From: Phoronis australis
Taxonomy: Eukaryota; Phoronida; Phoronidae
DNA length: 64,000 nucleotides
Direction of reading: 5' to 3'
Assembly: GCA_002633005.1 (NCBI GenBank)
Contig: NMRA01000223.1
Location: 218,237 to 282,236, forward strand
Part shown: positions 47,064 to 60,364 of the stretch, piece by piece
Layout of the letters: each line of letters opens with the position of its first letter
Numbering within the stretch: position 1 is the first letter of the stretch
The notes under the pieces: model-generated
What the model saw: only the letters and a program-made list of their open reading frames with translations
Databases searched by the model: none
Told to the model about the DNA's origin: nothing
Program-made: the position numbers and the translations under genes

Positions 47064-49136
47064 GTTGGTTTTGTATTAATGTATAACACGTGAACAGCAT
47101 GATTAAACGCGAATCATTTAACTCCGTCAACCGTTTTAATTGTCCAATAGTGCCCTTATGGGATGGTGTTACAAAAAGGAGTACAATGATTTGCATGCAT
47201 CATGCCCAAAGACTAGGGTGTGTACGGCGCCAGTTTTAAGAAATTTTATAGATTATTTCAATGCATACACCGGCTTGAACAATATTCGTTAAATCTAAAC
47301 CCTCAGTGAGTCTTTATGTACAACCTGGGTAACACATGGGTAATGGGCATCCCAGCACTAAAGAAGCGGGCTAAATCCCCCCACCACGGCAGCCTCCCTG
47401 AGGTACACCGCCCATAGACCATGGGCGGCCCAGCATTGAAAGATCTCCGCACGCTTCGCCGCCCATGATATATTCCAGCTGCTTTCTTATGTGCATGCGA
47501 AAGAAGTCGTTTTCAAGCTTTGAGCGTTGCACTGTTGCGCACAGCGCTCAGGCTAAGTGCTCTATTTACACCGCCATCTAGTCTATTTACACTGTCACGA
47601 CGTCACAGTTCGGTCTATTCTCCGGCAATCGTCAGGTGTTCCCCTCGTTCTCGTCGAATCTGTGGTACACTCAAGGTGTGATTTGTTTGTAAGGCAGGAT
47701 TTGAAAGCACGACTTCTTAAACAACAGATATCTCGATTCCAGCACATTTACCACTACACCACGGAGTCATCCATTTACTTAGAGAGTATTTTATTATACT
47801 TAAACCTTCCTAAGTAGACTGAGCCAGGTGTCACTTGGTTGTTTGCTTGGCTGACTGAATATATTGCCTTGTACTTTCATGTACATGGCTTCCTTGTTCA
47901 TTCTCTTGGTCCAACCTGTTTCACTGTCAAGGTCACTAGAACAGCAGCGTGAGGTGTACCAGGTAGAAACGAAAAGGTTATGATGCTATGGTCTTTGCTC
48001 CAAAGACTCATTTCAACCGATCTTGCCTTTTTTTCGAGAGTTGCTATTGGGTCTTATCCATTAAAGTCCTTCTCTCACGCGTTGTTAACCCTTATTAAAT
48101 GGCTAGAGGATGTTATAAGGATCCAAGAAGTACTTGCCCCATAACTAATACACAATCCGTACTCGAAAAAAGTTTAAATGAACGCGCCACTCACGATTCG
48201 CATCCGACGAACCACCGCCATTTTGAACTTGCCGCGTACAAGTCATTCAGGAACCCAGGCTAAGAAAACGACTGGAGCAGTGCCTGTACTGTTACCAGCC
48301 AGCAAACGGGGATAAAATAATAGACAGCGCGTCTTAATTTCAATAATATCCAACTACGGACAATTTTATAGAATTTTCTGAAGAAATGTGGCGAAGAAAA
48401 TTTGACAGAAATTATTTTGCCAGACTCGGGGCCGCAGCCTATCGGACCCGGTGCTAATAATCTCTCTACAGTGCATCACAACATGTTGAAAACAATATTC
48501 GAAATGAACGCTATAAATGACTGCTGAGGCTAAAAAGCATCAAAACTGCACTGTGATTGGTTATATTACAATGGTAGCATCTATTTAGCCAATAAACAAT
48601 TACCTAGGAGCGGTGGTAGACAGCAATTACAATGCACTCTGGAAACGCCCTAAGGTGTACATACAACGCCTCTAGTGGACATAAAGTTCCTAAACAAAAG
48701 ACTATTGCTCCTGCAGAACAATACGCAAACATAGAAGGGTCAAATACTGTTAAAAAATCGCTTTTGGCAAGAAAGGCGAAAAGAATATAAAAAGGGTGTC
48801 GAAAATAAGATTTTATGTAGTTAGTATTTTCGGATACTAGAACCACATGGGCAGTTTGAGAGAAGGACTTTAAATGGGCTTTTGAATTACATTGCAGACC
48901 CGTGAATTTTGATTCTTGCATATTTTTTATTCTAATTTTTGTCCTTTCACCAACTTGTCTACGTCTGGAGGAATCCGCATGCAGATATTGTGTAGTCGAT
49001 AAGATTTTGAGCTCCTAGTTTTCAGTCAAAATAAATAAATAAAATAAACATATGTGGAACACCATAAATACGACATAACGCAACTGCGAGCGATAGTGAG
49101 CAAACGCAAGATGGGATCGAGCTGAGAGACTTTGAA
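47064..49136. other. Intron sequence with a tRNA-like SINE
   Basis: No exon is supported apart from the SINE-like unit at 47640-47775. The short frames on both strands carry no motif. Confidence 0.45.
47640..47775 (-). repeat. tRNA-derived SINE-like head
   Basis: Read on the minus strand, TGGTGTAGTGGT (47761-47750) fits an RNA polymerase III A box. GCTTTCAAATCC (47709-47698) fits a slightly mutated B box, about 52 bases downstream. A full cloverleaf is not formed, so this is a SINE or tRNA relic and not a working tRNA. Confidence 0.4.
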
Positions 49137-49458
49137 ATGAATGAGCCACAAACTATTAGTGATCCTGCTGACAGCACTGAAATCTCAGTTTGCTTTAATA
49201 CCGGCCCTGAGTCAAAATATTGCATAGTTAATGAATGAGCTCCAGGATGTTAAGTCCTCGGTTGATATCGCTGTGACCGTGGTCAATGAAGAGAAAGATA
49301 CAAGTGTTTCAACACACAACAAAAGCACTGGGCTCGAGTGCGACGACCAAAACTTAAATGCAGAAGTTCTTCTACTTCGTAGGCGTTTTGTGGGAATCGA
49401 GTATCAGTCTCACAGATCAAATCTGTTGTTTGATGCTAGTCCGGAGGTCAATAACTAG
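49137..49458 (+). pseudogene. Possible decayed ORF, two frames
   Basis: ATG 49137 opens MNEPQTISDPADSTEISVCF, ending in IVNE and a TGA near 49236. The overlapping frame from 49231 goes on with LQDVKSSVDIAVTVVNEEKD and LLLRRRFVGIEYQSHRSNLL, stopping at 49456. The two read like one acidic, Ser/Thr-rich protein broken by one shift. No family is recognised. Confidence 0.25.
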
Positions 49459-51119
49459 AGATGGTGTGACTGTTAGGCGCGCACAGAGTAGGAAAACAAC
49501 AACAAGGTAAACATCGCCTCATAATTGTGAAGTTAACATACTGCAAGGACAAATCAGTAATTTGGGGAAAATATCGTATTAAAGAACGAACGCATGAGGA
49601 TGAATGAAGATTTTCCTCCGGAGATTGTTGACACGCGACTGACTCTTAAGTCGTTTTTGAAAAGTGCGAAATGTCTGCTTGTTGCGTAAAAGGTTGTTTG
49701 AGGATGGATGCGCTAATAGTGGATGGCGGTAGCTGTCTATACATTAATTAATGTAGACACATTTCTGAAGATATTAGGCCACACAAAAGAAACAGCTACC
49801 CATGAGCTGGCCCAACAGAAGCAAGAAATACGGCTGGGGACATTTCAATGTCAGTTTACATCTGTTTAACGATCATGCATCTTTTGTCATCGATGTTTGT
49901 AAGCAGGTATACATGTATGCATCATATATTTTGTTTTTTTTTCTCTGAAAATGGTCACACGAGGCATCTGGTCTCATCACTTTATGTTAAACAGCTTTGT
50001 AGTAAAAAATTGTCTTTTATTATATAATTGGTTGTGTAATCCGTTGACGTTCAAATAATGGCAACACTAAGATGATCATATAAGGTCATCCCTATCGTTA
50101 CAAGATCTTTTTAGGATGAGGCGTACCCACTGATGTGTATCCTACACAAAAGATTTGCTGATAGGTACAAAAAGGCAACTGGCCTTAATCTGTTTATGTA
50201 CGTAACTAATGGTATTAGTTTCTGCAATCCTGGACAGTTACTTGTGACCCTCTTGTTCAGTGGAACTCAACTGTATGTTTCGGCCCAAAGTTCAACCTTT
50301 GCTACGTTTTTCTTTTGCAGAGCTACAATTCATTAACAGTAGCATAGTTAGTGTGAGTATACCTTTAAGTCCGTTTCTGCTAACGGCAGCGGACTTCAGA
50401 GCTAACGAAAGAGACAATTTTATTTTTAAGTTTTCAAAGGAAAAAATGCTTCAATGTTCTATTTGCAAGACATTCATTGCCATTTAAAGGATGTCAACAC
50501 TGTTCGCTCACGGTGGGTTTCCAGTGTGTGTGTGCTGTCCTGGAACAAATAATTGTCGAGGTACTGCGATTCTCTTTAACAATACGTTTGAGTAAAACTA
50601 GAAAGCATTTGATTGATCGTCAGGGAAAACCTTATAATGTCTGAATTACTTTTAATGAACCGTTTCGAGGTTGTTCATGTAATTTACCAAGGACCAAACG
50701 CTGACAGGTCGAATTTTTATGAAAGGTCCAAACATCGATAGGTGATATGGATTTTTATTTTGTTATTTTATGTGGTTACTAAAATCTTGTGCGAAATTTT
50801 GATATGGATTTTTTAAGTTATTACAATAGTAAAAACCCGAATGCCAAAAACACAATTGAAGTCATGAAGAAAGCTTTCAAATTAACTGATCCTTAGCGTG
50901 TTTGTAACCCAAACACTACTGGTCAATCATGGCGCAAATTAAACCCCGTCAAAAAGGCAAGATTAGATTTTTTTTCTCGTATCAGGTGAACTTCAGTTAT
51001 AAACCGATCGAGCATAGTACCTGGCTAAAGATCCGACCATTCAATAGTCACAATCACCGTATAGTTGAATAATTCCAATCATCTGACAAGGGGTTTGGGA
51101 AACTGAACGCCTTCCTCCT
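49459..51119. other. Intron sequence, nothing recognised
   Basis: The plus frames at 50133-50487 overlap and contain no motif. A TTTTCTTTTGCAG acceptor-like site at about 50321 is followed by only a short, featureless frame. Confidence 0.4.
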
Positions 51120-51840
51120 CCAAGACAAAGAATGTATGCAGAAAACTTAAGAGATTTATACGAAGTGAGAAAGGAATATGCAGCATTGGTTTTCAATTTT
51201 GACAACATTAATCAGAAACCGGATGGTGAACTATGTCTTACAGTTGATGGCATTTAATTCCTTGATTTCCTTTTAAAGAAAATGGTGGAATCTGTCATTT
51301 ACATGTACTGTTGTTCAAGGAGGACAAAACAAATACATGCTAAAAAGGCAATTTTGTAAGTCCAAATTCAATTATTGCATGATTTTGTGGATCATCACCG
51401 TGATGATTCTTTGAGTAATATTTAAAGGTATGTTCACTCTTAGCAACTGGAACTCCGAGCACACGACCTTAAAGAATCTCTAATAATATCATGTGCTTGC
51501 TGGATTGAAAATGGCGAGAAGCCAGCAAAATGTTTGTGTGGACTTGAAAAGAGGAATTTTGTATATGTGCGTAGCGAGAAATTTAAAGAAGCTTTCCTAG
51601 TTTTTGATAACTTGAGGGCATATAATACAATGCAGATTGTTGTAAAGTTGATTACTCAATTTTGAGTTGGAGCGAAACATAACTAAATTTTAAGATCTTG
51701 AATTTTTTGTTTAGAATCTCTGTTATACCTGTCATAGTTAGTATTTAGGGTTGTTGTTTGTGACTTAAGTGCAAATTTGCTATGTATCAGTGTTTTGTAA
51801 ATACGGTTTTATTGCAATAATAAAAGATTTAAAAAAAAAA
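51120..51840 (+). pseudogene. LINE remnant with a poly(A) tail
   Basis: The short frame MYAENLRDLYEVRKEYAALV near 51133 is followed at 51445-51560 by LELRAHDLKESL and CWIENGEKPAKCLCGLEKRN. The latter is the linker block R-x-x-W-x-E-x-G-E-K-x-x-K-x-F-x-x-L-E-x-x between endonuclease and reverse transcriptase in L1/Tx1-type LINEs. No reverse transcriptase follows. The copy ends with AATAATAAAAGATTT and ten A at 51831-51840, a typical retroposed 3' end. It is an internally deleted copy in the intron, in the same orientation as the WSC-kringle gene. Confidence 0.6.
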
Positions 51841-53044
51841 TGTCTACGTCTGAGGTACCTCGCACTTCGTTGTTGAATTCGTAAGTCCGAATGTGCATGT
51901 CTTTTGTCGGAATATTTTAGTTTCCTAACTTTGAAGGATAAGGGACAAAAGAAAAAGATTATCTTTAAATTTTTGAGACGGTATGGTTGTGGTATCTTTT
52001 GTTTGCAAAAGCACTCGTCTTGTTTAATCAGAAATTTCTACGGTTTGAGCCCATTGGCGACATCTTGTGTTAATGAACCCCGGAACGAGAGAATGGAGAG
52101 TTTATTGCATCTTGTTAAATAAAAACTTTGAATGCGAAAAGTTGGTAAAACCCACATTGATAACAATGGTAACACTGTTGTCATTTAAATACTGGAGTCT
52201 CGGTAACGTTAGCCTACACTTGTGGTCCCAGCATGGATGACCCTGCATTTTTAGAACCCTGCTTCAAGTAGTCTCGGTCTACAATTCAGAGTTCAAAATC
52301 CGTTCTGGCGACTGGAATTTACTCAGGATTACAATATTGACTGTGCATGATACAAGCACCCAAACAATCCGGTTGCAGAAAAACAGGTATCCAGTATCAG
52401 TCTAATGACGAAATGAAATTTGGTCGAGTTTTTTATAATTATAGTGAGCAAATTAAAAGTCAAAATTTTAGTAAAGGGACATCTTTACAGGTATACAACC
52501 ATTTATGGAAATTATATATTTCGGTAAGCAATACTGTTTGATTTGTAATGAAATTAGGTGTCTTCTTGCATGTCACAACTGCACACGGAATATGATTGAA
52601 ATGACGTAGCACAAAGTTGTGGGATTTAAAATCCAGAACCAATGTTTCATTATATTAAAAACAGAAATATTTTTGAGTTTGGCCTGTGAAGGCAACATGG
52701 TCCAATACTGGCACTATACTGTTCCACCACTGCATTTTCGCTTAGTGACTTAGTATGCCGTATCATTGTGTCTCCAACGTACAGTGGCCACATCAACGTA
52801 TCAATACTGGTTCTTTAAAGTGTACGCAACATGACTCTAGTACCTCAAAATAAATTTTATTATTATATCTTACTGGATTTCAGTGCCTTTAGTGTACAGC
52901 TCATAAAGAAACACGTAACACATGAAAAAAATAATAATTATGTACAACGTCATGGGTTGAACCCAAGTCGTTCGGCACACTGTTCGGATCAGCAACTAAG
53001 TGTATAGAGTGAAGTGAACGTAAAGTATATTTAGCGTCGAGAAG
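51841..53044. other. Intron sequence, nothing recognised
   Basis: Short frames only (for example 52347-52541, +). No domain, repeat or splice-supported exon is seen. Confidence 0.4.
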
Positions 53045-53057
53045 GTTCGTAGAGGGA

Positions 53058-53291
53058 TGAAAAGATGTGTTTGCGGAGGCTGCAGCAACAGCAGTCAGAC
53101 GGAAAACGACTCGGTGTTCCAAAGGACGCCAAAGTTGCGCAGTAGTGCGCTTCGTGCGCTTAACGAGAGTGTGGGACCTCAGCGTGGACCAAGCGATTCT
53201 GTTCGGGGCCACTCTGTGTTCTGCCCACTTTGAGGAGTCGTGTTTCGACTCCAATCAGAGGAGATGTTACGATGAAGACCTGGTTCAATAA
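53058..53291 (+). pseudogene. Frameshifted THAP domain
   Basis: One frame starts MKRCVCGGCSNSSQTENDSV, the next supplies VPKDAKV, and a third gives VVRFVRLTRVWDLSVD then LCSAHFEESCFD. Together they show C-x2-C or C-x-C-x2-C at the start, a P-K segment, the conserved W and C-x2-H-F-x3-C-F, that is, a THAP zinc finger. Two frame changes within about 60 nt break it. It is in the intron before the kringle exon, on the same strand. It may be from a THAP-bearing transposon. Confidence 0.6.
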
Positions 53292-56200
53292 AGGACAATA
53301 TTTACTATTCAGAAACATCGGCTTTTATTCAGGATCGTCTGTTGGATGACTGGGTTGACTGGCCGAGCCCGAGGCCGCTTCTCTCGCGGGAGGATCCAGT
53401 TCGCAAGGCCTCAAAGTAGAAAAGTACGCAGCTGAAAACATATCAGACTCGTTCTAGCTTTCGTGCAACCCCATTTCGTCATCCTGGCCACCATTCTCGT
53501 ACGTTTCTTCATAGTATTTGTTCATTTCTTGTTCATAATCGTTGTCGATTTCAAATTCCCTACTCTACGCCGTTGTTCAATGCTAGTCGCTGATCTCTTG
53601 TGTTCAACCCATGATGTCACATGGCGGGAAATGTAAAAATTGGCAAAATTGAAAGAGACATCAAAATTCCGAGCTAATGACACAAAATAATAATAGATTT
53701 GTCTAAATTTTACGTCATACATTTAGTCTGTGGCCACCGGTAATTCGAAATGTGCAAAAATCCATGGTGTGTACTGTTAAAGACGCCAAAACGTGTTGGG
53801 AAGTGTTGGCCCAGTAACTGCCTAGTGCTGTACTAAAACATTAATGGCCCTGTATGGCAATCCTGTACAGGCCTAGTATCAAACGGGTGTGAACATTTTG
53901 GACCTTTACTAGCCTTCATTACTGGGCCAATGCGGACGATTGCACCACGCTACTATTAGGCCATTACCAGCTTGTTTACTGGACCGGGTATGCAATACCT
54001 TTCGGATTCGGGAAGTCGTGCATTAAATTGCACCGTTCGAACGCAGACATATTTTTGCTCGACTACAATAAAGGTACACATGGAATTAAAGCTATCGGGC
54101 TAAATTTAAGAGTATGACCGTACTCTGCAGACACCAGTGCCTCGTTCAGCAATTAGGTAACCTGCAGTTGGGGTGGTGCCTGACTCATAATGATTGTATT
54201 GAAGCTATTGTGAGGAATCTCTATTCTAAGTTGAGCGACGGGCAGTATCAAGCGGTTAGCCGCTAGAGATTCTTACCTCGATGACCTTTGTGCCAATCAT
54301 TATATGGTTAACTGTTATGTCTTAGTCTCTGGACAGGCTTGGAAGTTTTCTTTCGGCACCCTAGGCCGTGCTATGCACCACTTGAAAACCGGTAGCCCAG
54401 GGCATAAAACATAGATGAACGAGGTAGCAGCATCTGACCACTGGAGCACTTACAGTCCACCTCAATAAATACAAAAATGTACGTCTGCCGTTGTTTTCAC
54501 TCTGGGTGTGACCCCTAGCGACCTTACAAGGGGACCAAAATCTGCAAGATTAGGTATTCGACGTACCTACAGAAACTGATTTGAAACGATCGATAGTACT
54601 GCACTGAACACCGAATGCACCCAGGAGTGGGTACGGCTAAACCAAAAACAACACCCAAAAATGCGCAACCTCCTATGTTCCATGTGCCACACAAAAGCAA
54701 TTTCATGTGATTCACTAAATGTCCCCATGACACACCCAATACAGTCTGGTTCGCCCCCCCCCCCAAAATGTGTACCACGGTATGACTTTGAAATTTTCAG
54801 CTTGATTAGATACTCGATTTACCACCTAAATCTATTTTAATACGAACAAGTGCTCCCCTGTGAACATCAAATGGCCCATGACAGACAATATAAACTCTGC
54901 AATAGGTCTGCGAGATACCCTAATGTGCCTCCAAAAGGAGCTAGCTCCTACATCTGAGGTACCACAAAAACAATTCCATGTCACTGATCAGTAAATGCCC
55001 CATGAGAGACAAAGTACACTGAAGTGTTGTGGCCGCCAAAATGACCAAATATGTCAATCACTGTATGCTATTTAAAATTAGCCAGCATGGCTAAATATTC
55101 GATGTACAGGTTAACTTTAAACCAACAATCATGCCGCACTGAAGACTGAGCGATCGATCACAGAGGAACTGTCCTCTGAAAAGGGTCCGCCGGAGAATAA
55201 GAAATCGCTTCTAAAAAGAGACAGGTCATATATTTGAGATAACGCAATAAACAATTCCACATGATTCAAACAGAAGCTAGTGGTTAATAATGGCTTCTGA
55301 CAGACATTCTCAAACACGCAAATCTGAAGAAAGCGTGTGATATATTAATCAGATATTAGCTCGTTTTGTGCCCCCGTGTATGGGCCCCAGGCGTCGCACC
55401 TACAGTGCAGACAACAGCAGATGTCCATTTCTGTTTTCTTTCTTAGTTTTTTCTTAGATGTACTCTAAGTGCCTCTACGATCAGATGATGGTACTTCTTT
55501 CGTATGTGATATCTGATATTGGCTGGTGGTCTATTGTTCTTGATGTTGGTCATTCACCTTGTGGTATGACGTTGGTTTCGTTAAACAAATCAGTTATACA
55601 TTTCTGGCACGGGTATCCGACGTAAAATGTAACAATTAAGCAAATGAAACAATTATAAGAGGCCTAGCAACGTAAAATTTAACGATGACGTAATATATTT
55701 TACGAAGTTGTTACTTTTCCTTCGCATCGATGCTCATTTAGCCTAATTCCAACACAATGCACGCACTGCCTGTTTCTGACAGCTCTGTGGAACATGTATA
55801 GCACTAAAGTTCTGTTTGGGAAGACATGGACACCAAATGTATCAATTTCTTGCAGTATATTTATAGTGAGTTATTCAAAAACATGCAATTCATATCATTC
55901 TTAACAGGTGATTTACGCAAAAAAGTCGTTGGAGAAAGAAGATTTTTATCGGTTTATTCCACTGCATCGTCTGATCTATAAACACTAGCCTCTAGGTTGC
56001 ATTGGCACAGCGTTTTGTTCAGGCATCTCTGCGACCATTTAAGGTGATGTGGTGTTCTTGAAGTAATGAGCACACGTTCCAGTATATCATTTTTAGACAC
56101 ATGGGTTAAGTTATTCTCAACCTATACGTAAATTTGCCGTATAACCCAGCAACCAGGAGCATGTGGCTTAGTGCGTTTTCTCGCAAGATGTGTCCTTCAT

Positions 56201-57094
56201 ATAGGAGCACGCGCGTAAGTTCCAGAATTAGGCGCTGGCAGTGATCTAGTTGTAGGCGCACCTTGAATGACTTAAAACCTACGCTGAGTGCATTTTATTT
56301 CACATAGAGTTTAGCGTTAATTTCACTCTGTGTGAGTACTCAAACAGTCAATTATTCTAAAAATACACAGTTTAAAAGAAGTAACTCACCAACTTGGCTT
56401 TTTTCAAGGATCAATTACGTATAGGCACTTTGCTGATGTCATTTAAAATACACCTAACTGCTGCAGCGTTTTAACTGTAATGGAATCACTTGATTATTCA
56501 TCTTCCTTTCTTACTTTAGTAATCGTGGCATTGGCTTTCGCGTCAGTAAAATTTTTATTTTCTTGTCAAGACTAAAACGCAATACAGGTTCTTCATTATG
56601 TACACGCAAGGCATTCATTAGAAAGAATGTGTTTTATAACCCACATGGAAACCAGCAATATATATGTTGAAGGTGCGCCTAATTCAGCAGCATCACATTA
56701 AACGCAAGTTCTAACCAAATGTTCAGCAATCAAGCGCGGTTCTGCCGTTGAGGACATGCTCTTCATTGCGGAGCTGCTTGTTAAAAAATCGCCAACAAAT
56801 TAATAGATGACTCGGTGACTTTGTAGTTATAGTGCTATTGAAAATCCGACGGTAATGGGTTCAAGCATCACCGTACACCAGGAATTGCAATCTAGGTGTC
56901 CGAGAGTGGTGAAACAGATGTCCGCGCTCGTTCTTCCGAGAATGTTCTGAACCTGAAGACAGATATACCGTGCCAATACACAAAAGAAAAGTGTTTAAAC
57001 TAACAATTTAAAAGTATTATGCAACTAATGTCATTTTCCCACTAAGTTTGGCGTGGAGAAGTGCGATTATCATCTGATACCTTCAATGCTTTAG
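53292..57094. other. Intron sequence, nothing firmly recognised
   Basis: Between 53790 and 54010 related words recur (GGCCCAGTAA, GGCCTAGTA, TTACTGGGCC, GGCCATTACC), suggesting the arm of an unidentified repeat. A B-box-like GGGTTCAAGCATC near 56858 lacks a convincing A box. No exon is supported. Confidence 0.4.
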
Positions 57095-57418
57095 TTGTGG
57101 ACGTAACGTGTCTGAAAGACCAACGCGGCCTAACCTACAGAGGTAGTCTAACAGTTTCTGCAGAGTTCCAACAACCGTGCAAGCAGTGGTCAGATATGAT
57201 TGCAGAAGTCAGGAAATTACCTAGCTTCGAAATCTGGGAAAAATACTTTCAAAACTGGATGAAAGGCTTCGATAAAATGAATCCAGAGGATCAAAATTCC
57301 ACATACTGCAGAAACATCGATAACGACCAAAAAGGACCATGGTGCTTCGCACAAATCAAAAAAGGTTACATTGGCCAGTACAAGAAGCACTGTTACATTC
57401 CTATATGTCCCAGTGAAG
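57095..57418 (+). CDS. Kringle-domain exon
   Basis: The acceptor TTCAATGCTTTAG ends at 57094 and the donor is GAAG|GTAATG after 57418. The 324-nt exon is phase 1 at both ends. The product reads VDVTCLKDQRGLTYRGSL, QPCKQWSD, STYCRNIDNDQKGPWCF then HCYIPICPSEG. The six cysteines, the G-x-x-Y-R-G turn, YCRN-x-D and GPWC identify a kringle. The stretch between Cys2 and Cys3 is about 42 residues, against roughly 27 in classical kringles, the extra part being rich in W, F and K. Kringles bind proteins and sit in extracellular or membrane proteins. With the upstream WSC exons this suggests a Kremen-like architecture, though Kremen has the kringle first. A 24-nt phase-1 mini-exon may follow at 57556-57579 (after TATGTTGCAG, before GTGAGC), with low certainty. 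Confidence 0.75.
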
Positions 57419-60364
57419 GTAATGCTCACAACAACCAGATTCGAGTTACGTAGACAATAGAACTGTTGGAATTTGGCTGAATCTTGGTCACAATCTCTCT
57501 AAATGAAACTGTTATTATCTATTGTTCGTTGTATAAAGTTAATCATATGTTGCAGTTGGCACATTCTACGCAGGAAAGGGTGAGCTAAGCGCAGTAGGAC
57601 ATGCTTTTTACATGTACAGTCATTCGTTGTTTAAAAACGCTTTAATATTTTACATGTACCACTGTTGGTTAAAAAAACCTTTATCACACCTTTAAGATGC
57701 GTTTGTGCTGTTTCTGTAACGGCTGTGAAAGGCATTTTCAATTTTTCAGTGAGAGGATCTACAACAAGCGGTGAGTATAGACTCGGGTTATCGATGCCCC
57801 AGGCTGTAAAAGAAGAGGTGATTTTGAAACCATAGTTGTGACATTTTTCAAGTTAATGGCACAATAAGAGACCTTGTAAAACGGCTTGGTATAAAATCGT
57901 CTAAATACTGATTGAAAATCCGTGATGCTCCTGTTTGATTCTTTAGCCATTTTCCTAAAAGCAACCAACTTGAGACCATCTGAAAACGTGTCTTCGGAGT
58001 TAACATTAGTATTACTATGGTGGAAAAATTAAGGTGGTCACTTTTAAGTCGACCCAGCGTGATTTAAAAGATTAAGAGGTTCTAGAGGATGGTGTATTGA
58101 CTGGGACACGGCGGAGGTGATCAGCAAGTTCAGCTCTTGAAGATGCAGAACATATTGATGAAAAACATGTGTTAGCAGGCTATCGTTAGGAAATTCAGCA
58201 TTCAGGCTGTACAGATGAGCCAGAGAAAACGAGAATAAAAAGGAGTGCGGGTGAGTCTTCAAAAAAGCAATGCGTCGAGCCATATCTGTGCATTTTGGCA
58301 GTAGGGTACCTGGACAAGATGGAACCAAAAAGTACCTGAAATGAGCATGACATGGCCATAGTTTTGACACATGTAGCCAATTTGCGTGACATTTCTGTCG
58401 AAACAGGTTGATGATGTTTATCAGTGACGTCATAACAGTGGGGAATTACCAATTCTTAAAGTGCCGCCTGCGGTATTCAGTGGGAACGTTTCACTTTCCC
58501 ATATGTTTTTGGGATGTAAGGTTAGTCTGGAGGCATGCTCACGTGTTTAGATACTTGGCAGATGTCTTAGACCGAGAGATGAAGAAAATTTTGGCCCAAC
58601 CGAAGCAATCAAGATCTGTATGCATGAGAAATCGGGTGCGAGATGTAGTTCTATCCAGAAACAGACAATTGGATTTTCTTGCGTGGGGATAACAGATTTC
58701 AGTCCAAATATTGTCATGTGGTCTGCGAGCCAAATATCCATTACAGTTAACGAACTGGCAATAAAATGGGAGACGACTGGAAAAATACATGCAGAAGGAA
58801 CGTAGCTAATTACACTGAAATTACTGAATACTTTAGATGCCCGGACAGGCCAAAATGATTTCCCAGTAGAAACTGTGTATAGGCATTCTCCTTCACCGTT
58901 TGTGTATACTCCTGGATCTTAGCATCCGTGAGAACAAATGGAAGACAGCTATTCGTAGGTTGCGCGAGGAAGAAGAGAAAACATAGTTTTGACTGTGACA
59001 TAGAAATACAGAACCGCCCGTGTTTCGATACCCTGTGATTGTTAATCACTTAGCCCAATCGCGGAGCTAGTTAAGGGTTCATGGGTATTCATCTGGCGAT
59101 GTTGACATGATCAAGGAAGCAACGTCAAATACGAACAACTGCCAATATTTCCCACGAAAGAGGAACAAACCATAGGACTGGCAATGTAGTATGTAGATGT
59201 GGAGGAATCATTTGACTTATTGATGTCCTGCAGTTTTCTCTCCAAGTTAATTACGTCAATAAAGGGTCCTCTGTCAACGAGTATTCGCAGGTGCTTCCAG
59301 CACTTCGCCAAAGTATTCCTGTGTGCATGAGCCCAAACCGGTAAACAGCTTTTAAAGTTAAACTTGCGGTTTCACGTCGTGTAAACTTCCACACTTTTGT
59401 AAATGTTTATTACATAATCTTCAGAATACAAGGAATATAAATAACCCAGAAAGCGCCAAGAGGCATCAGATCTTGGTTAAAAAATACGAAGTAGTCTATA
59501 TCAAACACGAATAGATAAATTAAAAAAAACTGATATTAAGATTTCAATGATATCAGATAACGAATGTAAATAATTAATTTTCATACACATGTACATGCAT
59601 ACAAATCTAGCCACTCACACAATGATATTTATTGTTATAAAGAAATTCTGATGCTAAACCTCCACACTGTTTCAAATTTTCCGCATATCTGCAAAGGTCG
59701 GCACGAGAAGTTATTTGCAACAGATGTCTACAGTGTCCACATGGCAGACTCTAAAGTTTTTCCCAGTTATTTTTAGTCAGACAATGCTCCTACGCCGACA
59801 CCCAGGAATCGCTGATAAAGGTCTTAGCATATGTGCAACATTTCTGTTTCTACGTCAAAGAATAATATTTGATTCCAAGGATATTTCGTTTGTTTTTAAA
59901 CTGCATTTTGCCAAATCAGCTGACTAAAAGAAACGCCCACATATGCCTTTTACTTGATAATATCGATCTCATGATACGCCTTATTGTCATTGAACTTTTG
60001 ACTGTGATTACGGTAATGCGTGCGAAAAAGCTGGGATTCGGAACGGAGATTTATTAGGACTGATGTCGAACATAAGTTGAAACGGAAGCGATGAAATTGT
60101 ACTAGTGATTCGGGATTTTGAATTTCACTTTGGGTATCGAGATTTTTTTTAAATGGTCAGGAATCGGGAATTGCTGATCACGACCCACAATTAACTTTCC
60201 GGTCGTTTCACCAAATAAATCGCGCAACAGAATTACATGTTGATGGTCCACCAGATGGTAAAAAGATAGCATAATATGGGAAGGCTTGCAAGAAAAAGTA
60301 ACATTTTCCCTGACTTTTTACTGAGAATACGATTCGTTGATTATCCAAGATATGTTTTAACTTA
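57419..60364. other. Downstream intron or intergenic sequence
   Basis: Frames near 58408-58692 (+) and 58044-58433 (-) overlap and lack motifs. Further exons of the WSC-kringle gene were not found. Confidence 0.4.

Noticed and set aside
53790-54010. Possible minisatellite of GGCCCAGTAA words
   Set aside because: The words vary in length, order and orientation, with no repeat period.
56790-56890. tRNA-like sequence with GGGTTCAAGCATC
   Set aside because: The B box is partial, the A box does not fit and no cloverleaf can be drawn.
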